Source of the DNA: Bog-159 sp963818855
GTDB lineage: Bacteria; Acidobacteriota; Terriglobia; Bryobacterales; Bryobacteraceae
NCBI GenBank assembly: GCA_963818855.1
Contig: CAWFUH010000019.1
Span: forward strand, 1 to 64,000
DNA: 64,000 nt
Direction of reading: 5' to 3'
Numbering within the stretch: position 1 is the first letter of the stretch; each line of letters begins with the position of its first letter. Below are positions 34,648-44,668 of the stretch, piece after piece. A model generated the notes under the pieces. That model saw only the letters and a list, made by a program, of their open reading frames with translations, did no database searches and had not been told where the DNA came from. The translations under genes and the position numbers were made by a program.

Positions 34648-34990
34648 GCTCATTCTCCTTGACAAAACCACAGGCGGGACCGTTCTCGACGGGCATCGGG
34701 CGTGTAAATAACAGGTTAAAAAACAGGTCGGCGGGCTTGGCGCAACGGCGCCCGGCCGGAATTGGCATTTTCGGCGGTGGTTGGTGGGGTTCCGGACCCC
34801 GAGTCTGGCCACGGACATCCAGTCCTATGGCCGGCACTATGGCATTGGGCGGCCTGCTTTGCTCTGCGGCCCCCACGCATTCACGCAGCAGACCAATGTG
34901 GTGGCGGCTTCCGGCACGACCGCCGCTTGGCTGGTCGCAGGGGTCTGCCCGCCGTCGGCGCGGCGGATGCTGTCGGTTGTTAAGCTTCAT
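34640..34990 (-). CDS. Possible small hypothetical protein
   Basis: 116 codons, overlapping the next gene's start by eight bases and preceded by GGATGAGG. The sequence is Pro/Arg-rich (MKLNNRQHPPRRRRADP) with no motif. The close coupling to the following gene supports it; the composition does not. Confidence 0.25.
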   Translation of the reverse strand: MKLNNRQHPPRRRRADPCDQPSGGRAGSRHHIGLLRECVGAAEQSRPPNAIVPAIGLDVRGQTRGPEPHQPPPKMPIPAGRRCAKPADLFFNLLFTRPMPVENGPACGFVKENEHA

Positions 34991-35199
34991 AAAATTCAGT
35001 TCCTCATCCTTGTCGAGCGTTCCGGTCCGCTGCCTGCGCCGCTTTCGCAGCTGACCCTGGCGGCCTGAACCGGCACCTCGCTGGGAGTATTCGACAGCTG
35101 CAGGAGGGCTTTTTTGGCGAAATCTGCCTTTTCGCGGGTCTTCATTGAAAACAAAGGAAATACAAAGTTTTGGAATTTGCCTGACCGCGCATCGCTCGG

Positions 35200-35295
35200 C
35201 TACCCAATTGGCCTTAAGGATAAGGTTTTCTTGTCAATGAGCGTGGAGTGCCCGACTTGGTTGGTGGGCATCCTAGGTTGATTTAGATCATTCAT
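35200..35295 (-). CDS. Possible 31-residue small protein
   Basis: MNDLNQPRMPTNQVGHSTLI followed by DKKTLSLRPIG and a stop. AAGGAG sits seven bases before the ATG at 35295, the best ribosome site in this stretch. No family is recognised. It may be a real small protein or the truncated start of a larger gene. Confidence 0.3.
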   Translation of the reverse strand: MNDLNQPRMPTNQVGHSTLIDKKTLSLRPIG

Positions 35296-36268
35296 CTTCT
35301 GCTCCTTGGCCCGCCCTGATGGATCCGCTCTTGAGAGCTCACTGGCGGGCTCACTACTATGTTCGACACTTCCACGCGGACTGTACGCGTGCCCGGGGGA
35401 ATGGGCGGAGATCCGTGGCGCAGGAGAGTGGCAGCCACACAAATGATCCAGTTCGCGCCTAATGCGCGGCAGCCTTGTGGCCCTTTAGCAATCGTCCTGA
35501 CCTGATCGTGCCTGGTCGGCCGTGGGGCTCCCGGGGTATTGTCCGTTGACGGTGTCTACCGCATGGCTGTAAGCTCGCTTCAGAGCAGGTGATAATCCAA
35601 GCGCAACGACCCACCGGCTAGTCTGAAAAGAATCTTGAATGTACGCGCCGTCAAGCACATCAACAAGAGGCATGCCAGGGGCGTCAGGCCGGTCCATTCG
35701 TTTTGTGGCGGCTGGCAGCGGATCGCGCCGTGTTTCAGTTCCGGTTAGGGCGTGAGCACTTCCGATACAGATCTGACCTGATCCATTCGGTATCGCGGGA
35801 CATAAGCCGACGTATCAATCCCTTCCGGCTAAGGGCTCATCCTTCTCTCCAAGTGGCCGACAATCCACTCGGATGGCGATCCGGGCACTTCCGCTGAAGG
35901 AGTTTAGGCGTTATTTCGGCCTCATAGAGGATGGCATTGCAGGTTTCCTTGCTTCAGCCAGATCTTGTCCAATTGAAGGTAGCCGCTTCGGGCGATGAAG
36001 CTCCAGCGATGCTGTTTCCCGCAGCTCGAACCGAGTAGCACAAGAAAGCCGCCACCAGGTTCGTACTTCCGTACGAATGGGAAACCGTAGCGCCCTGCAG
36101 CCCCAATCGCTACTGATCGCGAGATAACGTTCAGAAGGATCCCGGCGCGAATAGCGTCGCGCGTCGATCCGACAAAGGTCTTGCGCGAAGAGTAGCGTGT
36201 TTTTTCCGCGCCCCGGGCTTTCTTTTGCCTATCCGTAACCTCGGTCGCGCGTATAGATATACAGAACG
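35296..36268. other. Intergenic region without a supported gene
   Basis: Several frames are open but none shows a known motif. The best candidate on the minus strand (ends at 35922) contains FVRKYEPGGGFLVLLGSS and WSFIARSGYLQLDKIW, which looks protein-like and may be the end of a lost gene. A TATAGA box (36252-36257) lies 11 bases before the permease start at 36269. Confidence 0.35.
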
Positions 36269-38680
36269 ATGCACACGCTTGTGGCAGACCTGCGATACGG
36301 ATTTCGACTGCTGCGGCAATCACTGGGATTCACTACGATTGCGATCCTCGCGCTGGCCCTGGGGATCGGTGCCAATACGGCCATTTTTTCTACTTTTGAT
36401 GCCGTGTTGTTGCGGCCGCTGCCGTATGCCGATCCGGATCGTGTGGTGATGGTGTGGGAGGACGCGAGTTCGATCGGATTCTCGCACAACACGCCCGCGC
36501 CCGCGAATTATTTCGATTGGCGCGAGCAGAATCACGTGTTCACCGATATCGCAGCGACACGGACGCGCACGCGTGCGATCACGGGCGGTGGTTCCGCCGA
36601 ACAACTGCTTGGCTACCAGGCGACTGCGAATTTCTTTCCGGTCCTTGGAGTCGCGCCAGCGATCGGGCGGACGTTTACCGACGCCGAGGATCGCGATGAT
36701 GCGAAGGTCGTGGTGATCGGCTACGCGCTCTGGCAGCGTCGCTACGCGGGCGCGAGAGATATCACCAACCGGACGATTCTGCTGGATGGCGAAACCTATC
36801 GCGTGATCGGCGTGATGCCGCGCGATTTCGTGTACCGCGATACGCGGCGGGTTTTCTGGATTCCGATGCACGTGACGCCGAAGCTGCGCGCGGCGCGTGG
36901 CAGCCACCTTTTGAATTGCGTCGCGCGATTGAAGCCTGGCGTGACGATCGCGGCGGCGAACGAGGAAATGCGCGTGATCGCTAAACGGTTGCGCGCGCAA
37001 TATCCAGATGACGATCGCGACATCGGCGCGGTCGTGATGCCGATGAAGGAAGATTTGCTGGGGCGGATGCAGACGGTTCTGGTTGTCTTGATGTGCGCTG
37101 CGGGATTCGTGTTGCTGATCGCGTGCGCGAATCTGGCGAGTCTGCTGCTGACGCGGGCGGTCGCCAGAAAGCGCGAGATCGCGATCCGCGCGGCGTTGGG
37201 CGCGGGACGAATGCGGTTGATCCGGCAGATGGTGACAGAAGGCGCGCTGCTTTCGCTTGCGGGCGGCACGCTGGGATTGGGATTCGCGCTCGCAGGGATG
37301 AAGGCGTTGACGAGACTCGTGCCGCTAGGGTTGCCGTCGACGGCGAAACCGGGGATTGATGCGCGATTGCTGTTGTTCACCTTCGCGCTGTCGCTCGCGA
37401 CGGGCGTGATCTTCAGCTTGATTCCCGCCCTCCAAGCGTCGCGAGCATCGGTGAATGAGGCGCTCAAGCAAGGCGGAAGATTGGGCGCTGACACCCGCGG
37501 GCGCAGAACTCGTGACGCTCTGGTGGCGATGGAAGTTGCGGCGGCGCTGGTGCTCCTTACCGGCGCGGGGTTGATGATCGAAACGATGGCGAAGCTGCGA
37601 TCGATCGATCTCGGGTTCCGGCCGGATCATTTATTGACGCTGCGGACGCCGCAAGGGTCTCTGTACAGCGACAGCGTCAAGGCTCTGGAGTTTCAGCAGC
37701 GCGTGCTCGATCAGGTGCGCGCTCTGCCGGGCGTGGAGGCTGCGGCGTACGCGTCCACGCTTCCCTTCCAATCGAGCGGCAACACGCAAGGCTATCGAAT
37801 GGAAGACGTAGAAAAGGACTTGAATTTCTCGCCCGACGCGCTGTATCGCGCGGGGTCGTCGAATTACTTGCAGACGCTGCACGTGAAGCTGCGCGAAGGA
37901 CGCTTCTTCGATGGCAGCGAGACGCCCACGTCGCAGCCGGTCATCATCATCAATGAGACGTTCGCGCGGCATTACTGGCCGAATCAGTTGGCCGTTGGGC
38001 ACCGCATTTCGATCGACGGCGCGCAGGTGAAATGGCGGACGATCATCGGCGTGGTCGAGGATGTGCAGGAGCGCGGCTACGATCTGTGGATGAAGCCGGG
38101 GTTCTATATTCCGACGACGCAGGAGGTGTACCCCCCGTCGGATTCGGATTATCTGGCCGTTCGGACGAAGGGCGATCCCTTGGCGCCGGTGGCGGCGATC
38201 CGGCGGATCGTGGCGTCGATCGATCCCGATGTGCCGGTGGCGAACGTCGAGACGATGGACGACATCATCGATCGCAACGTGGTTGATCGGAGGCAGCAGA
38301 TGATGCTGCTGGGTGCGTTCGCGGCGCTGGCGCTGGCGCTCGCGTCGATTGGATTATATGGTGTGTTGTCGTACGGTGTGACGCAGAGGGCTCGCGAGAT
38401 CGGATTGCGGATGGCGCTCGGCGCAAGCGGATCGAGCGTGGTTGCGATGGTAGTGCGTCACGGACTGGCGCTGACGGGGATCGGGATTGTAATCGGGCTG
38501 GCGGGATCGTGGGCGGCCACGCGCTCGCTCAAGAATTTGCTCTATGGCGTGACGGCGACCGATCCGGCGACGTTCGCCGAGGTCGTGGCGCTGTTGACGC
38601 TGATCGCCTTCGTGGCCTGCTGGATCCCGGCGCGCCGAGCATCGAAAGTCGATCCGATCAAAGTATTACGCGAGGAGTAG
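36269..38680 (+). CDS. ADOP-family (MacB-like) ABC transporter permease
   Basis: 803 residues. MHTLVADLRYGFRLLRQSLG leads into the first membrane segment FTTIAILALALGIGANTAIF, the signature of the acidobacterial duplicated-orphan-permease family. A MacB-type periplasmic domain follows (about 60-250), then FtsX-type helices near 270-420 (VLLIACANLASLLLTRAVAR), a second periplasmic domain, and C-terminal FtsX helices ending ARRASKVDPIKVLREE. MacB-type permeases transmit ATPase power mechanically across the membrane to move lipoproteins, peptides or drugs. No ATPase gene is adjacent, as is usual for this 'orphan' family. Two dead relatives lie at 14811 and 59206. Confidence 0.93.
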   Translation: MHTLVADLRYGFRLLRQSLGFTTIAILALALGIGANTAIFSTFDAVLLRPLPYADPDRVVMVWEDASSIGFSHNTPAPANYFDWREQNHVFTDIAATRTRTRAITGGGSAEQLLGYQATANFFPVLGVAPAIGRTFTDAEDRDDAKVVVIGYALWQRRYAGARDITNRTILLDGETYRVIGVMPRDFVYRDTRRVFWIPMHVTPKLRAARGSHLLNCVARLKPGVTIAAANEEMRVIAKRLRAQYPDDDRDIGAVVMPMKEDLLGRMQTVLVVLMCAAGFVLLIACANLASLLLTRAVARKREIAIRAALGAGRMRLIRQMVTEGALLSLAGGTLGLGFALAGMKALTRLVPLGLPSTAKPGIDARLLLFTFALSLATGVIFSLIPALQASRASVNEALKQGGRLGADTRGRRTRDALVAMEVAAALVLLTGAGLMIETMAKLRSIDLGFRPDHLLTLRTPQGSLYSDSVKALEFQQRVLDQVRALPGVEAAAYASTLPFQSSGNTQGYRMEDVEKDLNFSPDALYRAGSSNYLQTLHVKLREGRFFDGSETPTSQPVIIINETFARHYWPNQLAVGHRISIDGAQVKWRTIIGVVEDVQERGYDLWMKPGFYIPTTQEVYPPSDSDYLAVRTKGDPLAPVAAIRRIVASIDPDVPVANVETMDDIIDRNVVDRRQQMMLLGAFAALALALASIGLYGVLSYGVTQRAREIGLRMALGASGSSVVAMVVRHGLALTGIGIVIGLAGSWAATRSLKNLLYGVTATDPATFAEVVALLTLIAFVACWIPARRASKVDPIKVLREE

Positions 38681-38922
38681 GCCGGGGGCTCTTGTCGTCG
38701 ACGGTTTCGGCAATATCCATCGCGGCACATCGAAGGCCATCTTCCCAATATGGGTGCTTCGGGCGAATCACGCGCGATCCGGAAACCGGGCGCGGAGGAT
38801 CGCCTTGACAGGTGAGGCGTCACCCCAGATCTGCCCCGTACCATACCAGGGCTTCGGGCCGGAATCGAGAGTGACACTCAACCGGCGCCCAGCCGCTCTT
38901 GAGGACTTAGAATAGAGCAGGA

Positions 38923-39321
38923 ATGGCTGCTGGCGATGCTCAAAGAACGTGGTTCCCGGAGATGCTGGAGGTTCTCAGGACTCGATGGCACGCCGGTTTG
39001 TCGTTCGCCGATCTGATCGAACTGCGCCAGGAGTTGGGAGCCATGTTGCACCGGATTCGGTCTGAACGGCACATCCTTGCCCCCGTTATCCGGTGCCCAC
39101 AGTGCGGCCATGTCGGGGAAGCCGCCGAACCCCATGTCACGTTGCGGGCCATGATTCTCTCACTTGGCCGATTCGGCATCGCGCCGACTGAGGACGCGAA
39201 GGAACTCGACAAAGGCTGGGCTGCGTACCGAAAACAAAACGGGCTGGACTCCTACGGTGGACCGGCGGAGTCAACGCGAGCGGGTGGGCTGCCGTGCGCT
39301 CATCCAGACATACCCGGCTGA
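38923..39321 (+). CDS. Small zinc-ribbon hypothetical protein
   Basis: 132 residues, start MAAGDAQRTWFPEMLEVLR. A CPQCGH motif near residue 50 is followed by VTLRAMILSLGRFGIAP and KELDKGWAAYRKQNGLDSYG, a layout I recognise as a recurrent acidobacterial hypothetical. One CxxC alone would make only half a zinc site; a His-containing stretch (EPHVTL) may complete it. Possible DNA-binding accessory; function unknown. It stands alone between degraded stretches. Confidence 0.6.
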   Translation: MAAGDAQRTWFPEMLEVLRTRWHAGLSFADLIELRQELGAMLHRIRSERHILAPVIRCPQCGHVGEAAEPHVTLRAMILSLGRFGIAPTEDAKELDKGWAAYRKQNGLDSYGGPAESTRAGGLPCAHPDIPG

Positions 39322-39849
39322 TCCTCTCGGCGACAGGCCCCGTACTGTCATGTATCGCCATCGGAAGAGTGCTCTCGAGGCACGTCGGCGCAAACCACAA
39401 AGCAGCGAAGTGTTTCCCGTGACCGGCGTATCACGCTTCTGCATCCCCAGCGTGGGCGATGGCGGCACGTCCGGGAGCCAAGCCGACTTCCGGGTACTAA
39501 TCCGGCCGCCTCTCCTCGACCACAGGCGAGACTCCTGGTGGGAAGGGCTTTCCTCAGCAGCTATCTCCCGGCTCTCTCTAACGCCGGGCCGAGATAGTTT
39601 TTGCGTGCCTTGGCTGAGCGGCCATTAGCGGTTCAAACCTCGTCCACTGCCGTTCCGTGACCTGTTGGCGATGAGATCAAACCACACTGAATCGATGCCT
39701 ATCTCACGGGCACCGCGGCCCGGCTCTTAGGAATCTGTCTCGCTGGGGGATGTGTGGAGGAAGCTACCGCAACGGGTTGTGAATAGCGGCCAGATACCAA
39801 CTGCTGGGCGATTCCTAGTTGCCGGGGGACAAATTGAACGAAGGTGGTC
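39322..39849. other. Intergenic region without a supported gene
   Basis: Open frames here lack motifs and start signals. I see no repeats, RNA genes or clear terminator. It separates the rightward zinc-ribbon gene from the leftward cytochrome operon, so both transcripts end here. Confidence 0.4.
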
Positions 39850-41085
39850 TCAGGCGATTTTGCCATCATGCTTCCTCCTCTCAATGGTTCGAATGGCAAG
39901 CCCCACACCTAGCATGGTGATCAGGATGGCCGTCAGGGACACTCCCAGACCGATCCTGCGGTATCTTCGTTCGTCCAGCGCACTCACACCGGCGTGGAAC
40001 GTCTCAGCAGTAATCGCCAGGCCTTCCTGGACCGGCTTCTGAACCGCCGCCGGTTGAAATGCGTGTATCGCGACGGCCGCCTTTACGAGCGCTTCCTTCG
40101 CCCCGCGCTGACGCAGCAATGCTTCGGATACCTCCATTCCCGACTGCTGCGCAAGCGCCAAAACCTGGTCGGATTTCTGGATAGCCTTGTCGAGACGCGC
40201 CATCTGCTGGGCCATTTCAGCCGCAGCCTTCCCGCCGGCCGAGTCGCTATCATGGCACTGCCTGCACACCGCATTCGGACCCGCCAGCATTCCGAGTGAC
40301 GGCTGTTTGATTTCATGATTGCCATGGCACACGACGCATCCCGCAGCACCCATGCTGGCGAACACAGGCGCGTGTGGGCTCCCCTTATATAGGTCTTCCA
40401 TCATCACGTGGCATGTGCCGCAAACCGCGGCCACTGACGCGACGTCCGGCGGTTGTGCACCATGGTTGCCGTGGCAGGATGCACAACTCGGCGCGGACAG
40501 GTCGCCTCGCTGGGCCAGCGCCTCCCAATGCACGCTCTTTCGATAGCCTGCAAACTGATCTGTGGGCAGCTTGTACTTTGCCATGTGGCTGGCGTCGGCG
40601 TGACAGCGCGCGCAAGTCTCCGGCAGCCGGAGCGGATGAACCGGCGAGAGCGGATCCTTGGTCTCGCGGATATCGTGTACGCTATGGCAGTCGATGCAAG
40701 TAGCCACGGCCGTGTCACCTGTCGCCAGGCGCTTGCCATGCACGCTGGTCCGGTACTGCGCGAGTTGGTCTACTCGCTGCCGGGGCTTGTATTTCTGCAT
40801 GAAGGCCGCGTTGCTGTGGCAATCGCCGCACCTCTCGGGTATAGCCGTGCGCGGGATCCTGCCCATGAAGCCGTGCGCCCGGCTCATGGACTGTTCCGGA
40901 TCAGATGCCGTCCGGTCTCCTCCGTGGCAATCCGCGCAACTGAATCCAAAGCGCGAGTGGACGTCGTTCGAGAACGCTTTGGCGGGCGCCTGCAGATTGC
41001 CATCGAGCACGGAATGACATTCCACGCACGTGTCGGCGGCGGAGAGGGAAATGGCAAAGCACAGCACCACCAAAGCGCGCTTCAT
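39850..41085 (-). CDS. Nine-haem c-type cytochrome with C-terminal membrane anchor
   Basis: 411 residues from ATG 41085, which overlaps the cytochrome b stop (ATGA). Signal peptide MKRALVVLCFAISLSAA. Nine CxxCH haem sites are visible: CVECH, CADCH, CGDCH, CIDCH, CARCH, CASCH, CGTCH, CVVCH and CRQCH. A helical stretch follows (about 290-370) and a membrane helix (IGLGVSLTAILITMLGVGLA) near the C-terminus anchors it on the periplasmic side. As the last gene of the Rieske-cytochrome b operon it probably takes electrons from the quinol-oxidising complex and hands them to a terminal acceptor, replacing cytochrome c1/f. Confidence 0.93.
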   Translation of the reverse strand: MKRALVVLCFAISLSAADTCVECHSVLDGNLQAPAKAFSNDVHSRFGFSCADCHGGDRTASDPEQSMSRAHGFMGRIPRTAIPERCGDCHSNAAFMQKYKPRQRVDQLAQYRTSVHGKRLATGDTAVATCIDCHSVHDIRETKDPLSPVHPLRLPETCARCHADASHMAKYKLPTDQFAGYRKSVHWEALAQRGDLSAPSCASCHGNHGAQPPDVASVAAVCGTCHVMMEDLYKGSPHAPVFASMGAAGCVVCHGNHEIKQPSLGMLAGPNAVCRQCHDSDSAGGKAAAEMAQQMARLDKAIQKSDQVLALAQQSGMEVSEALLRQRGAKEALVKAAVAIHAFQPAAVQKPVQEGLAITAETFHAGVSALDERRYRRIGLGVSLTAILITMLGVGLAIRTIERRKHDGKIA

Positions 41086-42173
41086 CTCCAGTACCCCAAA
41101 GCGGAAAAGGTGGTCAAGTACGCCAGCAGCAGCACACCCGCCCCTGTCACCCATCGTGTCCGCTCTTCGCCCTTTTGATCCACGACCCAGAACGGAAGAG
41201 CCACCCACCAGAGGGCCAGTAACGCGAACCCCAGCAGCCCGACCAATTCACCTTCAAACAGCCATACGTGGCTGGGGATCAGCTTCAGCGTGTAGAACGG
41301 CGCCAGGAAATACCATTCTGGACGGATGCCCGCCGGCGCCGGCGCAAAGGGGTCCGCCTTGATGCCCAGCTCCCACGGAAACAGCGCCGCCAGCGAGCCT
41401 AGCACACCCAGCGCGGCATACCAGGCCATCAACTCCCGCAAAAAGAAGTTCGGGAAAAATGGCATCTGCGGTAGCGGCATGTGTTTGCGGGCATAGTGTT
41501 CTTCAGCCCACCTCGGCGTGCTGATGCCATGCTTTTGGACCAATACCAGATGGACTAGCAGTAGCAGGGTTGTCAGGCCAGGTAGGACCGCGACATGAAA
41601 ACCGAAGAATCGGGTTAGTGTCGCGCCTCCAACGTCGTTGCCTCCCCGGAGGAAGCGGGCGAGCGGATGCCCCATCACGGGCACGGCCGCCGCCATGTCA
41701 GTCCCCACCTTTGTGGCAAAGTAAGACACCGTGTTCCAAGGCAGCAGATACCCACTGAAACCGAAACCCAGTGCCAGACCTAGCAACGCGATCCCACTTA
41801 GCCAGGTCAGCTCGCGAGGCCGCCGAAACGCGCGCAGGAAAACCACGCTGAACATGTGGATGAACGCCGCAAGGATCATCAGGTTGGCCGACCAACTATG
41901 AATCGAGCGTACCAGCCAGCCGAACTGTACTCGCGTCATGATGAACTGCACACTCTCATACGCCTCTCCTGGTGACGGCCGGTAGTAAAGCAAGAGCAGT
42001 GTGCCTGTAAGCACTTGAATGATGAAGAGGAAAAGAGTGATCCCGCCAAAGTAGTACCACATGGTTCCGGCATGCACCGGAACGGTCTTGTGCGCGAGAA
42101 ATTCTCGCATTGACGCGAGTCCCAGCCTCTCTTCAAACCATGCCAATGTTCTACGTTGTTCCGTCACCGTCAC
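41082..42173 (-). CDS. Cytochrome b, b6-type with fused subunit IV part
   Basis: 363 residues with about eight membrane helices. Haem ligands: SIHSWSANLMILAAFIH gives H-x13-H and FGFHVAVLPGLTTLLLLVH gives H-x14-H; the 14-residue gap in the second pair is the b6 pattern. GFSGYLLPW is the usual Qo-side motif and PEWYFLAPFYTLKLIP contains the PEWY quinol-oxidation motif normally in subunit IV, here on one chain. It oxidises quinol (probably menaquinol) in a Rieske/cytochrome b complex. Middle gene of the operon; 19 bases after the Rieske gene and overlapping the nine-haem cytochrome start. Confidence 0.94.
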   Translation of the reverse strand: MTVTEQRRTLAWFEERLGLASMREFLAHKTVPVHAGTMWYYFGGITLFLFIIQVLTGTLLLLYYRPSPGEAYESVQFIMTRVQFGWLVRSIHSWSANLMILAAFIHMFSVVFLRAFRRPRELTWLSGIALLGLALGFGFSGYLLPWNTVSYFATKVGTDMAAAVPVMGHPLARFLRGGNDVGGATLTRFFGFHVAVLPGLTTLLLLVHLVLVQKHGISTPRWAEEHYARKHMPLPQMPFFPNFFLRELMAWYAALGVLGSLAALFPWELGIKADPFAPAPAGIRPEWYFLAPFYTLKLIPSHVWLFEGELVGLLGFALLALWWVALPFWVVDQKGEERTRWVTGAGVLLLAYLTTFSALGYWR

Positions 42174-42192
42174 CCCTGCGATGTTGCGCCTT

Positions 42193-42624
42193 TCAAGCCC
42201 TGCGGGAAATCACTACTTCATCGCCCCGAATATGAACGGAGAATTCATTAAGCGGGCGAGGTGGCGGCCCCGATACCACTTGCCCGTTAAGGTTATAAAG
42301 GCCGTTATGACAGGCGCACCATATCTGTCTGCTCGATTCCCGGTATTGCACGGTGCAATTCAAGTGTGTACAGACGGCGGAGAAGGCACGCCATTCACCA
42401 ACGCTGGTGTGGATCAGCAGCACGGGGAGGTTGCCGAACTTTACGATGTTGCCTTGATTCTGCCTGAGATCCTGGACCTTGCCGGCCGAGACCTCATCGA
42501 CGGAGGCCTCAGGCAGGTCCGGAGGAGACATGAATTTGAATGCCGGATAAAGAAAGGAAATGATGGATGCGGAGAACCCGCAGCCCAGCAACCAGCGCAA
42601 GAGACTGCGGCGGGCTTGTTCCAT
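42193..42624 (-). CDS. Rieske [2Fe-2S] protein
   Basis: 143 residues. RRSLLRWLLGCGFSASI resembles a Tat-type signal anchor. The cluster is held by CTHLNC and CACHNG (Cys-x-His ... Cys-x2-His) with the usual GPPPRPL proline loop after it. It passes electrons from quinol to the c-type cytochrome in the complex encoded by the next two genes. First gene of the three-gene operon. The leader between 42625 and 42883 is divergent, shared with the DUF2339-like gene. Confidence 0.95.
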   Translation of the reverse strand: MEQARRSLLRWLLGCGFSASIISFLYPAFKFMSPPDLPEASVDEVSAGKVQDLRQNQGNIVKFGNLPVLLIHTSVGEWRAFSAVCTHLNCTVQYRESSRQIWCACHNGLYNLNGQVVSGPPPRPLNEFSVHIRGDEVVISRRA

Positions 42625-42883
42625 ATATGAATGGCCGGAACCCGTGCAAGCCTCGTTCCAAACACAACTGACTGTTTAATAGAGCCGAAAACTGGTGAAG
42701 AGCCCTACAGTGTTTTGCGCCCAAATAGCGCCAGATCGCGCAGGTCACTTGTGGAAATTCGCGCAGTTAGCCACGAGAATCGTTACTCACGTCGCAGGCT
42801 CTGACACCGCTAGGGCTTGGCGCAAAACGTGCTAGGCCATGGTCACCTTTAAGCAATTTTCGAGGCCGCTCAAGGAGGACGCC

Positions 42884-44668
42884 ATGTCGGCCCCATCCCT
42901 TACGCCGAATTCCAAATCACTACAGGATCTCAGCGAGTTGACGCGGCAGGTGCGGGACCTGCAACAACGCGTTCTGACCCTCGAACAGCATCGCAGGGAA
43001 AGCGCGGCCGGTACCGTCGAGGCTGAGGCTGCGGTTCTGGCAGCGGCTCGCATTTCCGAAGCAGCCCCTGGATTGCGGGTGACATCAAGTGTCTTGCCAG
43101 CGCTCGGCAGAGCCCTTCTTGCCATGGCGGGCGCCTATCTTCTTCGGGCTCTCACCGAGTTCGGGGCGATGCCTCCCACCGTGGGCGTAGCTATCGGCCT
43201 TCTATACGCGGTGGTGTGGCTGTTGATCGCAGCACGACAACCGGCCGAACAGGAACTTCCGACTGTCGTGACGAGTGGTACCTCGATGTTCATCATGGGT
43301 TCAGTGATCTGGGAAGCGTTGGAACGTCTAAGGGTTATGCCTGCCTGGGGCGGCGCCGCGGTACTTGTGGGCTTCGCTGGCCTCGCGCTGGGCGTCTCCT
43401 GGCGGAGGCGTCAAGTCCTCATTTCCAGAATCGCATGCGTGTCCTCAACGCTAATTGCCGCCGCACTCCTGCTTGCAACCCGCGATCTCCTCCCGTTCAC
43501 TTTGGCCTTGCTGGCCATCGCCGCCGTGCTGGAATTTGCGGCCTGGCGCGATCACCCGACCGGCTCTCGATGGTTCACCGCGCTTACCGCCGATGCTGCC
43601 GTCATCGTATTTTCCTGGCTGATGGCGCGAGAAAACGGTCTTCCCGAGGGATACGTTCCGACATCGTCACGGGCCGTGCTTGCCGCGCAACTGCTACTGA
43701 TCCTGATCTACGTCGCCACGGCCGTTACTCAATCGGTGGTCAGGCGACGGACCCTTACTTTCTTTGAGATAGCTCAAACAGCGTCTGCTCTTCTTATTGG
43801 CATTGGAGGCGTGGTGTGGGTTTTCAAAAGCAATGGCGGCGCCATGCTGGCACTGGGGATCTCCGGACTGATTGGCGGCCTGGCCTGCTACTTGATCTCC
43901 TTCCTGCGTTTTGACCGGAGCGACAAGTGGAACTTCCGCGCCTGGGCGACTTTCGGGCTATCTCTGGTACTGGCTGGCACCTTCCTGCCCTTTTCCGACG
44001 CTGGATTCTGGGCCCTGTGGTGCGGATGTGCCGTCGTATGTTGTTGGGCTGCTATGGGTGCCCGGCGGCCCACCCTGGGTCTGCATGGCGCTATCTATCT
44101 GACGCTGGGCGCCGCGGTTTCGGGTGCCGCGGGTCAAGCATTGTCGATTTTGTTTGGCGGTGGCAGAGCTCCATTTCAATGGCTTGTTGCCGTGGGTGTC
44201 CTAGCCGCTGCCATGGCATCGTTGGCGGCGATTGCAGGGAGCTGGCCGGGCGAAGGGTCCCTTTGGCGCAAACAGGTGTCGCTGCTCGCGATTTCGGCGA
44301 ATATCACTTGGATTCTGTCAGGGATCGCTTGCCACACGCTCATCCTGATCTGGATGGGAGTGGCGAAGGGCTGGGCCGAGCGCATCCCCGCGGACACTCT
44401 CGGAACCGTGGTGCTTATGATCTTCTCGGTGGCACTTGCTTGGGCCAGCGCGCATTGGTCGAAAAGGGAACTCGCCTGGCTGGTGTATGGATTCATGGGT
44501 CTTGGCGCTTGGAAACTGGCGACGCGAGATTTTGTCAACGAGCGGAGTCTGGCCTTAGTAATCTCGCTTGTTTTCTACGGTGGTGCGCTGCTGCTCCTTC
44601 CGAGAATGTTGCGTAAAGCGAGCCAACTCACGGCCCCTGACTCTGTGAGCAGCCCGAGCGCAATTTAG
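42884..44668 (+). CDS. Multi-spanning membrane protein, DUF2339-like
   Basis: 594 residues from ATG 42884, six bases after AAGGAGG. The N-terminal 50 residues form a coiled coil (LTRQVRDLQQRVLTLEQHRR). The remainder holds around 14-16 hydrophobic segments (LGRALLAMAGAYLLRALTEF, AVLVGFAGLALGVSW, LLLILIYVATAVTQ and so on). N-terminal coiled coil plus many helices is the DUF2339 layout; members are of unknown function, possibly envelope-related. Divergently transcribed from the Rieske operon with 260 bases between, so they may share control. Confidence 0.7.
   Translation: MSAPSLTPNSKSLQDLSELTRQVRDLQQRVLTLEQHRRESAAGTVEAEAAVLAAARISEAAPGLRVTSSVLPALGRALLAMAGAYLLRALTEFGAMPPTVGVAIGLLYAVVWLLIAARQPAEQELPTVVTSGTSMFIMGSVIWEALERLRVMPAWGGAAVLVGFAGLALGVSWRRRQVLISRIACVSSTLIAAALLLATRDLLPFTLALLAIAAVLEFAAWRDHPTGSRWFTALTADAAVIVFSWLMARENGLPEGYVPTSSRAVLAAQLLLILIYVATAVTQSVVRRRTLTFFEIAQTASALLIGIGGVVWVFKSNGGAMLALGISGLIGGLACYLISFLRFDRSDKWNFRAWATFGLSLVLAGTFLPFSDAGFWALWCGCAVVCCWAAMGARRPTLGLHGAIYLTLGAAVSGAAGQALSILFGGGRAPFQWLVAVGVLAAAMASLAAIAGSWPGEGSLWRKQVSLLAISANITWILSGIACHTLILIWMGVAKGWAERIPADTLGTVVLMIFSVALAWASAHWSKRELAWLVYGFMGLGAWKLATRDFVNERSLALVISLVFYGGALLLLPRMLRKASQLTAPDSVSSPSAI

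Noticed and set aside
40453..41178. 241-codon plus-strand frame
   Set aside because: Antisense to the nine-haem cytochrome gene, whose CxxCH motifs settle the strand.
43927..44616. 229-codon frame inside the DUF2339-like gene
   Set aside because: Same-strand shadow; the other frame has a ribosome site and continuous membrane segments.
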